A stretch of DNA of 64,000 bases from Diphasiastrum complanatum (lineage: Eukaryota > Streptophyta > Lycopodiopsida > Lycopodiales > Lycopodiaceae). The first letter of the stretch is position 1; each line of letters begins with the position of its first letter. The translations under genes and the position numbers were made by a program. Shown here in pieces: positions 24,808 to 34,595 of this stretch. Location: assembly GCA_029204225.1 (NCBI GenBank), contig CM055104.1, positions 22,700,189 through 22,764,188 of the forward strand, written 5' to 3'. The notes below the pieces were generated by a model, which saw only the letters and a program-made list of their open reading frames with translations, ran no database searches and had not been told where the DNA came from.

Positions 24808-25544
24808 TGTTAAATTTCACACGTGTGGACTGTCCACTACATGTACTTGTGATCTCCTAGGGTGCGTAGATGCACCAAGATCAAGACTAGATTGAGATTC
24901 AAGATCAATTTTGAATCCTATGGCAAAAACACACTACTACATGCATTCAATCACTTCCAACTCTCACTCACACGTGTGGGAAGTATTCAAAAAATAATCT
25001 AAGTAAAAACAAGCTGCTCTCCTCGAGTAGAGAGAGAAAATGCATCAAGAGCTCTCGGGTAGAGAGAGAAAGCTAGAAATCCAATAACTCACAAAATCCA
25101 TGAAATCACCAAATCAATTGACTTCAAAATGAGGAGTACAATGATACTAGTAGGTCCACGAGCTACCACTATGCTTAACTATGATTGGACCACATTTTGT
25201 CACCTCTTGATCCTATTGGATCATTGATCTATGCACCTCTTAATTCTATTGGACTATATTCAAGCACACCTCAATTTCCTATTGGACCTCACAAGGTTCC
25301 ACCTCTATATCCTATTGGACCTCTTGGAATTCATCAAACAATAACTTTACACTTGTCTACACTCTAATTAGCAAGTGTTTAGCCTCTTACTCTATTTTGG
25401 CTCAATAGTGGCATTACAAGTGGAAATGCATAATTTGCCATCTATGCCAAATTTATGCCTATCAACATCCTACACCTAGATGCTTGATGTAAAAAACATA
25501 AGACCCCTATATCTAACATAGATAGTCTTTTTCAATTCTTCACA
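24808..25544 (-). repeat. 5' LTR of element A
   Basis: 737 bases, nearly identical to the 3' LTR with a few substitutions and small indels visible by eye. CACACGTGTG palindromes at 24818-24827 and 24969-24978. Confidence 0.95.
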
Positions 25545-25549
25545 ACCCG

Positions 25550-26170
25550 AACATGTTGAGGCATCATGAAGTACACCTCTAGTGTGTGTGGGTGGGTCTA
25601 TGAGAAACACTTTTTTCCACCATTTGGGTTGTGGTTGGAGTTTGGCAAAGGTGTGTTTGAGGGGATGGTGCTATAATTATGAGGCTAAAAATGGGAGGTT
25701 ATAACCCTTTTAGGTTGCAGGATTGGAAAAGGAAGTTAGGAAGGCGGAAATAGAGCTACACACTAGAGATAAATATTCTTGAAAAATTGTGAGGTGCCCT
25801 TGACTAGATTTAATGAAGAAAGATCCAGATTATTCGAGGGAAGCATACAAAGCATTTTTTGAAATGGAAATTGGCCTATCAATCTTGGCTAGATTGGGAA
25901 ATATATGCGCCCGGTGTGTTGCAGTGGGGAAAATGGACTGGTAGTGGTGATTGTGGCCACCGTGGTCAGGTTTTCTGGGGGTGGGGAGGACACGACAAAA
26001 ATATTCATTGGCTTTGCCCTTGAAGATGACACGTCCTAGGATGCAAGAGTGCCAACAAGTGACTGAAGGACTTGGTTTAGGAGTTGGTTGAGGGTTGGGG
26101 AATCAAAAGACGAAGTGAGGGACAAAGTGGTTTGCACAAGAGGAGGGGATTGTGTTTGGGCAGAAGTGGT
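25550..26170. other. Spacer between elements A and B, no gene
   Basis: G-rich on the plus strand, no open frame above 60 codons. This is old target DNA between two independent insertions, each with its own target duplication. Confidence 0.6.
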
Positions 26171-26175
26171 GGTAG

Positions 26176-26993
26176 TGTGAGAAATTGGCAAAAATCTAGC
26201 TTGGTATTTTTTATGATAGAAGTTTGTAAGTGAATCTCACATGTGTGGAGGATGTTCCCACGTGTGGAGAATTGTAAAGTAAATCAAAATGTTTGATATA
26301 GGGGTCTCATAGAATTTCATAGTTAAGCATTTAGGTGTAGGATGTTGATAGGGTCAAATTTGGCATAGATGGCAAATTATCCATTTCCACTTGTAATGCC
26401 AATATTGAGCCCAAATAGAGCCAAACTTGTGCCAATTAGAGTGTAGACAAGTGTCATGCTTTTGTTTGATGAAGCTTAAGAGGTCCAATAGGATTTAGAG
26501 GTGGAACCTTGTGAGGTCCAATAGAAAATTGAGGTGTGCTTGAATATAGTCCAGTAGAATTTAGAGGTGCATGGATCAATTGTCCAATAGGATTAAGAGG
26601 TGGCAAAGTGTGATCCAATCATAGTTAAGCATAGTGGTAGCTCATGAATCTATTAGTATCATTGTACTCCTCCTTTTGGATCTAATTGATTTTGAGATTG
26701 AGTGGATTTTGAGTGTTATTGAGTTTCTAGCTTTCTCTCTCTACCCAAGAACTCATGATGGTTTTTATCTCTCTACCCGAGGAGAGTAGCTTTTTTTTTT
26801 TAGAATACTTTTGGAACACTTCCCACACGTGTGAGTGAGATTTGGAAGTGATATTCGCATGTAGTAGTGTGTTTTTGCCATAGAATCAAAGATAGATCTT
26901 GAATCTCAATCTAGTCTTGATCTTGGTGCATCTACACACCTTAGGAGATCACAAGTACATGTAGTGGACAATCCACACGTGTGAAATTCAACA
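26176..26993 (+). repeat. 5' LTR of element B
   Basis: 818 bases, starting TGTGAGAAATTGGC and ending TGAAATTCAACA. Homologous along most of its length to the LTRs of A. CACACGTGTG occurs near 26825 and near 26975. Confidence 0.95.
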
Positions 26994-27006
26994 TGGTATC
27001 AGAGCC
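26994..27006 (+). other. Primer binding site of element B
   Basis: TGGTATCAGAGCC directly after the LTR; initiator tRNA-Met type. About 740 bases of leader follow before gag. Confidence 0.92.
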
Positions 27007-27750
27007 TACCTAAGGTTACCATGCATTTTGATCCATCTAAGTGAAAAATTTTCATCAATCTTGAGCTAGAAATTGTCAAGGCCCATTTTCCTAGCTATCT
27101 TGTTCAATTTTGGATCAAAAGAGATCAAAAGGACATTGATTGGGTCTGACCTGGTACTGTACGGAATCAGGTGCTCAGACACGTGTGAGGAACATCCAAT
27201 TTCAGTTTGGGAGTTCTCTTCCATGTTTGATCAAAAAATCTTGCTAGATAGCTTGTTTTGAAGCTATTTTTGTCTAGTTTCTGATGCAATCAGTTTCATT
27301 CCATTTGGTTGAGCCAATCAAAAGTTATAAGCTTTTGAAGAGGGTTAGGTAGGGCACCTAGACCTGGGTGGACACATTTGGTTTGGTCAAAAGATTGCTT
27401 GTTTGATCCAAAATCACAGTTGAATGCTTACGAATCTCATCTATATGTGATCTAGGCACTGTTTTGAGATCTTAGCCATTTTGTTTCATGCAATATCATT
27501 GTATTTGAGTCAAATTTGGTTTCTTAGTGTATTTCACACGTGCTAAGAGTGTTTGATCCTAACTTTGCCCATACTCCATCATTTGATGTGAAGTAGATCT
27601 AGTTTTGGAGAGATTGAGATAGTTAGTGAGAATCATCTCACAGTTTGTTGCAAGATCTTGCATAGGAGATGGTAGCACACCATTATTGGATCCTATAGTG
27701 AGAGAGAAGCAACATTTTTTGTTCATCACTTTTATTTATCTCCACTTTAC

Positions 27751-28605
27751 ATGACTTCAATGAGTTCATACTTGTTGCAACCAAGTGAGAGATTGTCTAC
27801 TTCCAATTATTCAATATGGAAGTTGAGGATGGAGTCCATCTTGATACTCCAAGATGTGATGGACATTGTACTTCGGATTGAGGAGGAGCCTCAAGTCCTT
27901 CAAGAAGTACAAAAATACAAGAAGAGAGCTAGGATGGCTCTCCACTACATTAATATGAATGTCTCTAATGAGATATTGAGGGAGATTGGTGATCGTTCTA
28001 CATCCAAGGAAGCTTGGGATTGTCTCAAGTCCATCTATGAGGCTAAGAACACCTCTAGGCTCCTCACTCTTAGAAATCAAATATTCCAAAGTAGTCAAAA
28101 GAGTGATGAGAGTGCATCTAATTATGTTTTGAGAGTCAAGGATATTCATAGGGAGCTTGCATGTATTGGTGACTCAATCAATCAAAGTGAGCTAGTCCAA
28201 GTCATTCTCAATGGCTTGAGAGATGAATATGACAACCTTGTCCAATCCTATGCTATTAAGGAGGAGCTACCAAGTTTGGAGGCCCTTCAAAGTGTGCTTA
28301 TTTCTGAAGAATCAAGACAAGAGTACAAACTCTTGAGGATGGACAAGCTATCACTCAATCATGATGATGGCAAAGTTCTATTTGCCAAGCACAAAGAGAG
28401 GAGTAAGAAGCAACACCATCACTTCTCTAATGAAAAAGCTAAAGACCAAGATGGAGAGGAGGAGGATACCTCTCATGCTTCTAATTCAAATCTCAAGAAG
28501 AAGATGATCAAGTGCTTTTATTGTGGCAAGAAAGGCCATTATGCCACCAATTGCTTCAAGAAGAAGAATCAACTCAATCAAGCCAACATCACCAATGAGA
28601 AATAA
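27751..28605 (+). CDS. Element B: intact gag
   Basis: 284 codons, open throughout. UBN2-type copia gag: YLLQPSERLSTSNYSIWKLR, DVMDIVLRIEEEPQ, EAWDCLKSIYEAKNTSRLL, ELVQVILNGLRDEYD, then a Lys/Glu/Asp-rich linker and a CCHC zinc knuckle CFYCGKKGHYATNC (28512-28553). It should form the virus-like particle and bind the element RNA. The TAA at its end is in frame with the protease ORF that follows; element A has sense codons at the same place. Unlike A, this gag has no internal defect, so B might still supply capsid protein. Confidence 0.92.
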   Translation: MTSMSSYLLQPSERLSTSNYSIWKLRMESILILQDVMDIVLRIEEEPQVLQEVQKYKKRARMALHYINMNVSNEILREIGDRSTSKEAWDCLKSIYEAKNTSRLLTLRNQIFQSSQKSDESASNYVLRVKDIHRELACIGDSINQSELVQVILNGLRDEYDNLVQSYAIKEELPSLEALQSVLISEESRQEYKLLRMDKLSLNHDDGKVLFAKHKERSKKQHHHFSNEKAKDQDGEEEDTSHASNSNLKKKMIKCFYCGKKGHYATNCFKKKNQLNQANITNEK

Positions 28606-28638
28606 GACTATATTGCAAGTGATGGAGAAGGCTCTCTT

Positions 28639-29505
28639 TTGGCATCAAGCTTCTCCTCTTCCACCTTCAACAAGGATGACTCATGGTATATTGATAGTGG
28701 AGCATCTTCACATATGTGTGGCTCCAAGCACTTTTTTTCATCTATTATGCCTTATGATGGAGTCAAGAAGACCATATACTTTGCAAGTAAGCATGAGTGC
28801 AATATTGAAGGAGTAGGGATTATTCCCTTGAAGCTTGCATCTTCTAAAGATCTCTTTCTCAACAATGTTCTTTTTGTCCCAAAGCTTACAAAGAACATCT
28901 TAAGTGTTGGCCAACTTCTTGATAGTGGCTTTGATGTCAATTTCAATATTGACAATTGTGTGATTAAGAAGGATGGTGAGATCCTTGCATATGGATCAAG
29001 ATTTGAAGGCATCTACAAATTGGATCCAAGTGAGAGTGCAAACTCTCTTGATGTTTCTTATATTTCCAATATTTCAAAGGAGGAGGATTACACAAGATGC
29101 ACATATCTTCTCTCTTCAAGTATTATGGTGTATGATTATTCCTTATTATTCAAAGCATATGTTGAGAGAAAATTCTCATTGAAGATCAAAGCTTTGAGGA
29201 GTATTGGAGCTCTTGAAGGAATAGCACCATATGAAGTTTTATTCAAGATGAAGCCTAAGGTTGATCACCTTAGTGAACTTGGTAGTGCTTGCTTTGCACA
29301 TATTCCCTTGGAAACAAGAAGGAAGGATGATCCAAGCTCATGGATCATGATTGGATACTCATCCATCAAGGAGGCCTTTAGTGTCTTTACACTCTCTATT
29401 TCAAATGTGATCGTGAATAGAGATGTCATATTGCATGAAGATTCAATCTTGGAAGTGGCCGAGATCAAGGCTTCTCAAGAAGCATCACAAGTTATCCTTT
29501 TTTAA
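28639..29505 (+). CDS. Element B: protease joined to a gutted integrase
   Basis: 288 codons. The aspartic protease start WYIDSGASSHM is intact, followed by the family sequence to SNISKEE. The frame then jumps directly to a short piece of integrase core (DYTRCTYLLSSSIMVYDYSL to LKIKALRS), and jumps again to the integrase tail (GIAPYEVLFKMKPKVDHL; WIMIGYSSIKEAFSVF). Compared with A, the first gap removes the zinc-binding WHRRLGH/CEAC part and the first catalytic Asp; the second removes the DGGGEY and NGVAERKNR catalytic residues. Both deletions keep the frame. An active protease is possible; an integrase is not. Confidence 0.88.
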   Translation: MASSFSSSTFNKDDSWYIDSGASSHMCGSKHFFSSIMPYDGVKKTIYFASKHECNIEGVGIIPLKLASSKDLFLNNVLFVPKLTKNILSVGQLLDSGFDVNFNIDNCVIKKDGEILAYGSRFEGIYKLDPSESANSLDVSYISNISKEEDYTRCTYLLSSSIMVYDYSLLFKAYVERKFSLKIKALRSIGALEGIAPYEVLFKMKPKVDHLSELGSACFAHIPLETRRKDDPSSWIMIGYSSIKEAFSVFTLSISNVIVNRDVILHEDSILEVAEIKASQEASQVILF

Positions 29506-29517
29506 GGTATTCAAGTT

Positions 29518-30324
29518 ATGATGGGGCCAATGTGTGAGGAGGAGTTTCTTCTTCATATGATTTCAAGAAGATCTTCAAGATGCATGGCCGAGTCTTTATG
29601 GCTCACCTTACATGGCAAAGAGGGGCATCTTTCATGTTGTATCTACTACAACACATTCATATATGCTTCTCTTCCTTTGCTTGAAATGCTATCTTGCTTC
29701 ATTGAATTTTTTGGATCTCAAAGTTCAAGAAAAGCTATACTAGTTTCGTATGATGCTTATGGTATGGACATGTTTCTTGTCATTATTGACTTAGATGTGT
29801 TTCCAATACTTTTTGAAAGCAAGATATTGTATTGTCAAAAGTATACTCTTGGTTCTAGTAAGAACAAGATTGAGCTTGGTACTCACTTTTTTGAAAATCA
29901 TGTTTTCACATGTTTTGAGGCAAATTGTAAACTCCTCTTGAGATTAAGTGAAGCATCCAAAGTGGACACTTACATCCTTGAGAGAGTAACTAGCCTAAAA
30001 AAGATCAAGATAGTCTTTGATATCAAGATTAGATCCATCATGGATATAGTTCATTGTATGTGGACTAGTCAAGCTAGAAAGCATAATCTTGATAATCATC
30101 ATTGTTTCACATCTTATGATCTTGATCTCCATGATCCTTATGAGGCTTGGAAGCCTCAGATTTCTCTATTTATGGTTCATCCATCATGCAAGTGGAACTT
30201 TCAAGGCAAAAATCATCATCAAGCATGGAGGAAGCCCATGATAATAGTGGCATATTGGTGGAGCACTCTTCAAAGGCATTGGCAAGAGATCTCTACCAAA
30301 GAGATCTTATCATGGATATGGTGA
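29518..30324 (+). CDS. Element B: orphan ORF in place of reverse transcriptase
   Basis: 268 open codons in the position where RT and RNase H should be. No YVDD, no SDVSNAFLNG, no RNase H motifs in any frame. Composition is Cys/Phe/Leu-rich in the first half (CCIYYNTFIYASLPLLEMLS) and His/Trp-rich at the end (WNFQGKNHHQAWRKP). No protein family is recognised. The segment may be captured host or repeat DNA that is not translated. A 24-base word in it (29946-29969) recurs with one mismatch in the replaced region of element D. Confidence 0.45.
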   Translation: MMGPMCEEEFLLHMISRRSSRCMAESLWLTLHGKEGHLSCCIYYNTFIYASLPLLEMLSCFIEFFGSQSSRKAILVSYDAYGMDMFLVIIDLDVFPILFESKILYCQKYTLGSSKNKIELGTHFFENHVFTCFEANCKLLLRLSEASKVDTYILERVTSLKKIKIVFDIKIRSIMDIVHCMWTSQARKHNLDNHHCFTSYDLDLHDPYEAWKPQISLFMVHPSCKWNFQGKNHHQAWRKPMIIVAYWWSTLQRHWQEISTKEILSWIW

Positions 30325-30438
30325 GGGTGCTGCTATGATGGATCCCTTGGCTGATCTTCACTTCTTATGCATACCAAAGGATCCACTCAAAAAGATTTAC
30401 AAACTTCTCAAGTGATCTAGTACCTTTCCAAGCTACTT

Positions 30439-30450
30439 TTTGAGGAGGAG
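30439..30450 (+). other. Polypurine tract of element B
   Basis: Purine-rich TTTGAGGAGGAG abutting the 3' LTR, same core (GGAGGAG) as in element A. Confidence 0.85.
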
Positions 30451-31270
30451 TGTGAGAAATTGGCAAAAATCTAGCTTGGTATTTTTTATGATAGAAGTTT
30501 GTAAGTGAATCTCACATGTGTGGAGGATGTTCCCACGTGTGGAGAATTGTAAAGTAAATCAAAATGTTTGATACAGGGGTCTCATAGAATTTCATAGTCA
30601 AGCATTTAGGTGTAGGATGTTGATAGGGTCAAATTTGGCATAGATGGCAAATTATCCATTTCCACTTGTAATGCCAATATTGAGCCAAAATAGAGCCAAA
30701 CTTGTGCCAATTAGAGTGTAGACAAGTGTCATGATTTTGTTTGATGAGGCTTAAGAGGTCCAATAGGATTTAGAGGTGGAACCTTGTGAGGTCCAATAGA
30801 AAATTGAGGTGTGCTTGAATATAGTCCAATAGAATTTAGAGGTGCATGGATCAATGGTCCAATAGGATTAAGAGGTGGCAAAGTGTGACCCAATCATAGT
30901 TAAGCATAGTGGTAGCTCATGAATCTATTAGTATCATTGTACTCCTCCTTTTGGATCTAATTGATTTTGAGATTGAGTGGATTTTGAGTGTCATTGAATT
31001 TCTAGCTTTCTCTCTCTACCCGAGAGCTCATGATGGTTTTTATCTCTCTACCTGAGGAGAGCAGCTTGTTTTTACTTAGAATACTTTTGGAACACTTCCC
31101 ACACGTGTGAGTGAGAGTTGGAAGTGATTGAATGCATGTAGTAGTGTGTTTTTGCCATAGAATCAAAGATAGATCTTGAATCTCAATCTAGTCTTGATCT
31201 TGGTGCATCTACACACCTTAGGAGATCACAAGTACATGTAGTGGACAATCCACACGTGTGAAATTCAACA
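30451..31270 (+). repeat. 3' LTR of element B
   Basis: 820 bases, nearly identical to 26176-26993. One visible difference near 26790 versus 31062 replaces a T-run by TTGTTTTTACTTAG. Confidence 0.95.
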
Positions 31271-31275
31271 GGTAG

Positions 31276-33120
31276 GAGGCATGTGGGAAGGGGAGGTTTT
31301 ATGGGTGGGATTGTTTGTGGGGACAAAAAGTGAGGAGATAAAGTTTGGGCAGTTTTGGTAGTGTCATGGAGTTGGTTTGACTTGCCATAACTTTTTAACC
31401 ATAGCTCAGAAGTATGTCATCTAAGATATCATTGGAAAGCGCTCGTCGGCGCTTTTGAACACACCAAACTCCGCTAAAATTGGACTTACACTAAAAAGTT
31501 ATGCCATTTTTAATGTGGAATCAAAAAGTTACGTTACATAGAAGCCACTATGTCAAGAAACAATTGGTCCACATGTACATAAAAAGTGAAAGAAAAAAAA
31601 AAAGAATCTTGAAAAAGGTCCTTTTAACATTGGGACCTTCTCTAATAAATAGCCGATATCAAGTTGCCATCATTGGTCAGAGGCAGATAGCTGTTAGGAT
31701 CCAAATAAAAGACAAACTGCTCAATATGAGCTACCTGACCCTTGAGTTCTAGCTCACCAATAGGTAAGCCAAGCACCTCAGATACCAAATCTTGAGTTAG
31801 TTGGATCGTCAAGGGTGTACTATTGTCGGCTTGGATAATGAAGGTAGAGAATTCATCCCAAGTAGTGAAAGCCTAGTCAATCCAAGTTGGGTTTTGGTAA
31901 GTGGGGGGCACAAATCCACCAAGCCCTGCAACTTGAAGGATTCAAATTATCTCAAAAGAGTATTTACATATCCACTTCTTTCGAATTCAAACTTGCGAAT
32001 TTATCTATAATTATACTAGTTTCACAAGTACATTTTCGCACTATTACAAAGGCTAAAAGAGCTTTACATTTAAAATGTTTAGTGAACTTTAATAGATATG
32101 ATAAGATTACAAACCTCTAGATTTTGAGTGATTTTAGTTCACATGGATACAAAAATTAAACTATTACTACAAGATTCAATTTGAATAGCTTGACATGATA
32201 TATGATCAGATCAAATATGTTATTGACATAATGTGGACTAGCCATATATATATTACAGAGAGCTACATTTTCCTTTGAATTGATTGAAGCTCCAAGTACT
32301 GGAATGATTCCTGTGCCAATAGTTTTTTTTTTTTCATTTCCTAGCATCAAGCTTTTATTTTTTAGTAGGCATGCATTTAGCATTTTCAAAATCTAGCTAA
32401 GATTGATTATTCTCTAGAGCATGTTCGAAGGTTTAATGTTTTGAACGGCAAACCTTCGTGCTCATGTATTCATACACTAACATCGTTTTTATTGTCATAA
32501 CTTCAAAGATGTTCTGTAAGTTTAAGTTCATTTGACGAACTGTGGACAAAAAGTATTCATTATTTGATCCTTATTGCGAGAAACAAAGAAACAAAAAGGG
32601 CATAGGACTTTGTGCAACTAGGCTCACATCATAACTTTTTTTCCCCAAGTAGATATATGGGTTATATATCCCCACAAGGTAAGTGACTAGTAGCAATACA
32701 AGATCATTGACAATATGAGGAGTAGAGAGAATACTATTGGCTCAAAAGAGAAAGAAATGTGATTATAATGATACCACTTGATTATAATGTGAGGCTGTAG
32801 ATAAACATATGCCTTTCAAGGTGAGGTGTAGTTCCCATGTTAAACTAATACACATTAACTTTTCTTCCACTTGTTTGACCTATGTGGATGTTATCTTTTG
32901 TCTTATTCTTCTCTACTTGGGCTATTTTTTTTATTGAAAAACAAGAAAATCCAAGGCCTTGATATTGATGCTAAGAGAGGGAAGGTTGTAAAAACAATAA
33001 AAAAGTGAGTAATCCAAGCTTTATTGCCCCTTTGGTTCCAAGTAGTGTTGAAAACAACTGAGAAATGTTTTAGACATAAGGAATTTTAGGACAGTTTCCC
33101 AAGACTTCTACTCCATATCG
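31276..33120. other. No gene seen
   Basis: AT-rich spacer with ORFs of up to 83 codons and no recognisable domain. A small hairpin (AAAGCGC and GCGCTTT, about 31435-31454) lies near the left end, within a stretch that could be an old gypsy LTR piece. Confidence 0.45.
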
Positions 33121-33989
33121 GCAGGTATGGTCAATATGGAGCCACAATTGTTTGGTGATGATATGTCGTCACTGGTTCAAAGTGAGAAGTCCTGAGAATA
33201 ACCCGTTGTCGATGCTAGAGATCATGGGCAAGGAAAGGCTCGAAGTCCTCCAAAGCAGCCAACAGCGGGATGAACAAATAAAGTTTCTTTTAACTCAACA
33301 TGAAGTGGTGTCTTCAACTCATTTGGACTTCCAATCAAAAGTTTGGCGGACAATAAGTGGCAGTGGAGTCGTGAATTAGCGGGGAAACAATTATTTTGGC
33401 TAGCACATTATTCCCAAGGAAAAGCTTATTTTTTGAGTTGATTATGATTTCCACTCGTTCTTTCCAGTTTCTGAGTCTGTCAGCTTAACGGGATGTTAGG
33501 GCAGTTTCTTGATAAAAGGGGGAGTAATAGAATTTTTTGCTTAGAGGAAACATTTTTAGCATTGATTCCAGATGGAATCCGTAATGTGAATAGATGGACT
33601 TGTTTTGGATCATGATTGAGATAGGATATTGTTGGATATTATTGTGATCTTCTAAGGATTGTTAGAAAATTCTGTTAGAAGATGTATGGAAAAAATTTAG
33701 AAAACATTATTGTACAAATAGGAAGTCACTAATTACAAATCTGACTGATTGGTATTAGGCGATTCTATTACAAGAAAGGGTTGTTTAGATGGTTCATTGT
33801 TGGTTTTGATCAACTTGGATTTAGTGAGAACTAAGAGTTGATGCAAAGAAAGAAATTTTTGGTTAATGACATATTATTTGGAAAAAGACTCTGATTGAGA
33901 TTTCGGTTTCATATTCAATGGAATGGCACTTTTTGAGAGATATTCTCTCTTAGGATAACTGGGTTACAGGATTCTCAGTTAGGCTTCTA

Positions 33990-34533
33990 ATATACACAAA
34001 TTAGATAAGATATGTGGGGATATGTTGTAGTGAAGCATAGTGGGATCATGTTTTCTTTGCGCAAGTTTTCTAATCCTGTGGATTCACATTGTTCATTGGA
34101 TTGAGTTTATTTGCATGCATAAACTAGTCTGAAAACATAGGCATATTGTTGAGAATGTCTCATGACAATTTCTCACATGGGGTATAGATTTGGTACGGAT
34201 GGACTCCTTCTGGCCAAAGTTAAAGCCTTTGTAGAATTTTATGTGTCGAACTGTGATCAGTGTCAGTGGAATAATGTGGAACACTTGAAGCCTGGTGGAC
34301 TATTGCATCCATTAGATAATCCTACTAAGTGGAGGGATAGTATCTCGATGGATTTTGAAGTCGGCTTACCGTGTACGAATAAATGGAATGGAGCAATTTG
34401 GGTCATAGTTGACCGGTTAACTAAATTGGTTACGTTTAATCTGGTAAAGACTATGGTGAAAGCGTCTGAGTTAGTTGGTGAAAGCGTCTACAAGGTATCA
34501 TTACCTATTGATATTGTAGCTAAGTTGTATTGA
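33990..34533 (+). pseudogene. Ty3/gypsy integrase fragment
   Basis: The clear part (34162-34533) reads [20 protein letters not shown], the CxxC half of the HHCC zinc domain, then KPGGLLHPL and the integrase core start [10 protein letters not shown], followed by [14 protein letters not shown]. This is the standard gypsy integrase order. The His part of the zinc domain is not intact upstream and the frame stops before the second Asp. The stretch back to about 33120 is probably older pol or gag of the same element but is too decayed to prove. Confidence 0.85.
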
Positions 34534-34595
34534 TTGTAAGTCACAACCGCTATGCACTCTCCACTAGATCAGAATTTTCACATAGAATGTTAACT

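Larger units (their letters stand above)
19316..25544 (-). mobile_element. Element A: full-length Ty1/copia LTR retrotransposon
   Basis: Complete architecture on the minus strand: 5' LTR 24808-25544, primer site complementary to initiator tRNA-Met (24795-24807), gag, protease, integrase, RT, RNase H, polypurine tract (20049-20060), 3' LTR 19316-20048. Both flanks carry the 5-base target duplication ACCCG (19311-19315 and 25545-25549), so the insertion boundaries are certain. LTRs start TGTGAAGAATTG and end AATTTAACA in element sense. Gene order IN before RT makes it copia. The coding region has a nonsense codon in gag and frameshifts after gag and late in integrase, so this copy is not autonomous now. 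Its LTRs are clearly homologous to those of element B, which lies 631 bases away in opposite orientation. Confidence 0.97.
26176..31270 (+). mobile_element. Element B: RT-less copia derivative, sibling of A
   Basis: Boundaries fixed by the target duplication GGTAG (26171-26175 and 31271-31275). 5' LTR 26176-26993, primer site 26994-27006, gag 27751-28605, a protease/integrase remnant 28639-29505, an unidentified segment 29506-30438, purine tract 30439-30450, 3' LTR 30451-31270. gag and LTRs match element A, so B is of the same family but on the opposite strand. Integrase has lost its zinc domain and its catalytic residues, and RT and RNase H are absent, replaced by about 0.9 kb with no similarity to copia pol. 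Since the ends are complete and the element sits in its own target duplication, it was presumably copied with proteins from a relative. Confidence 0.95.
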
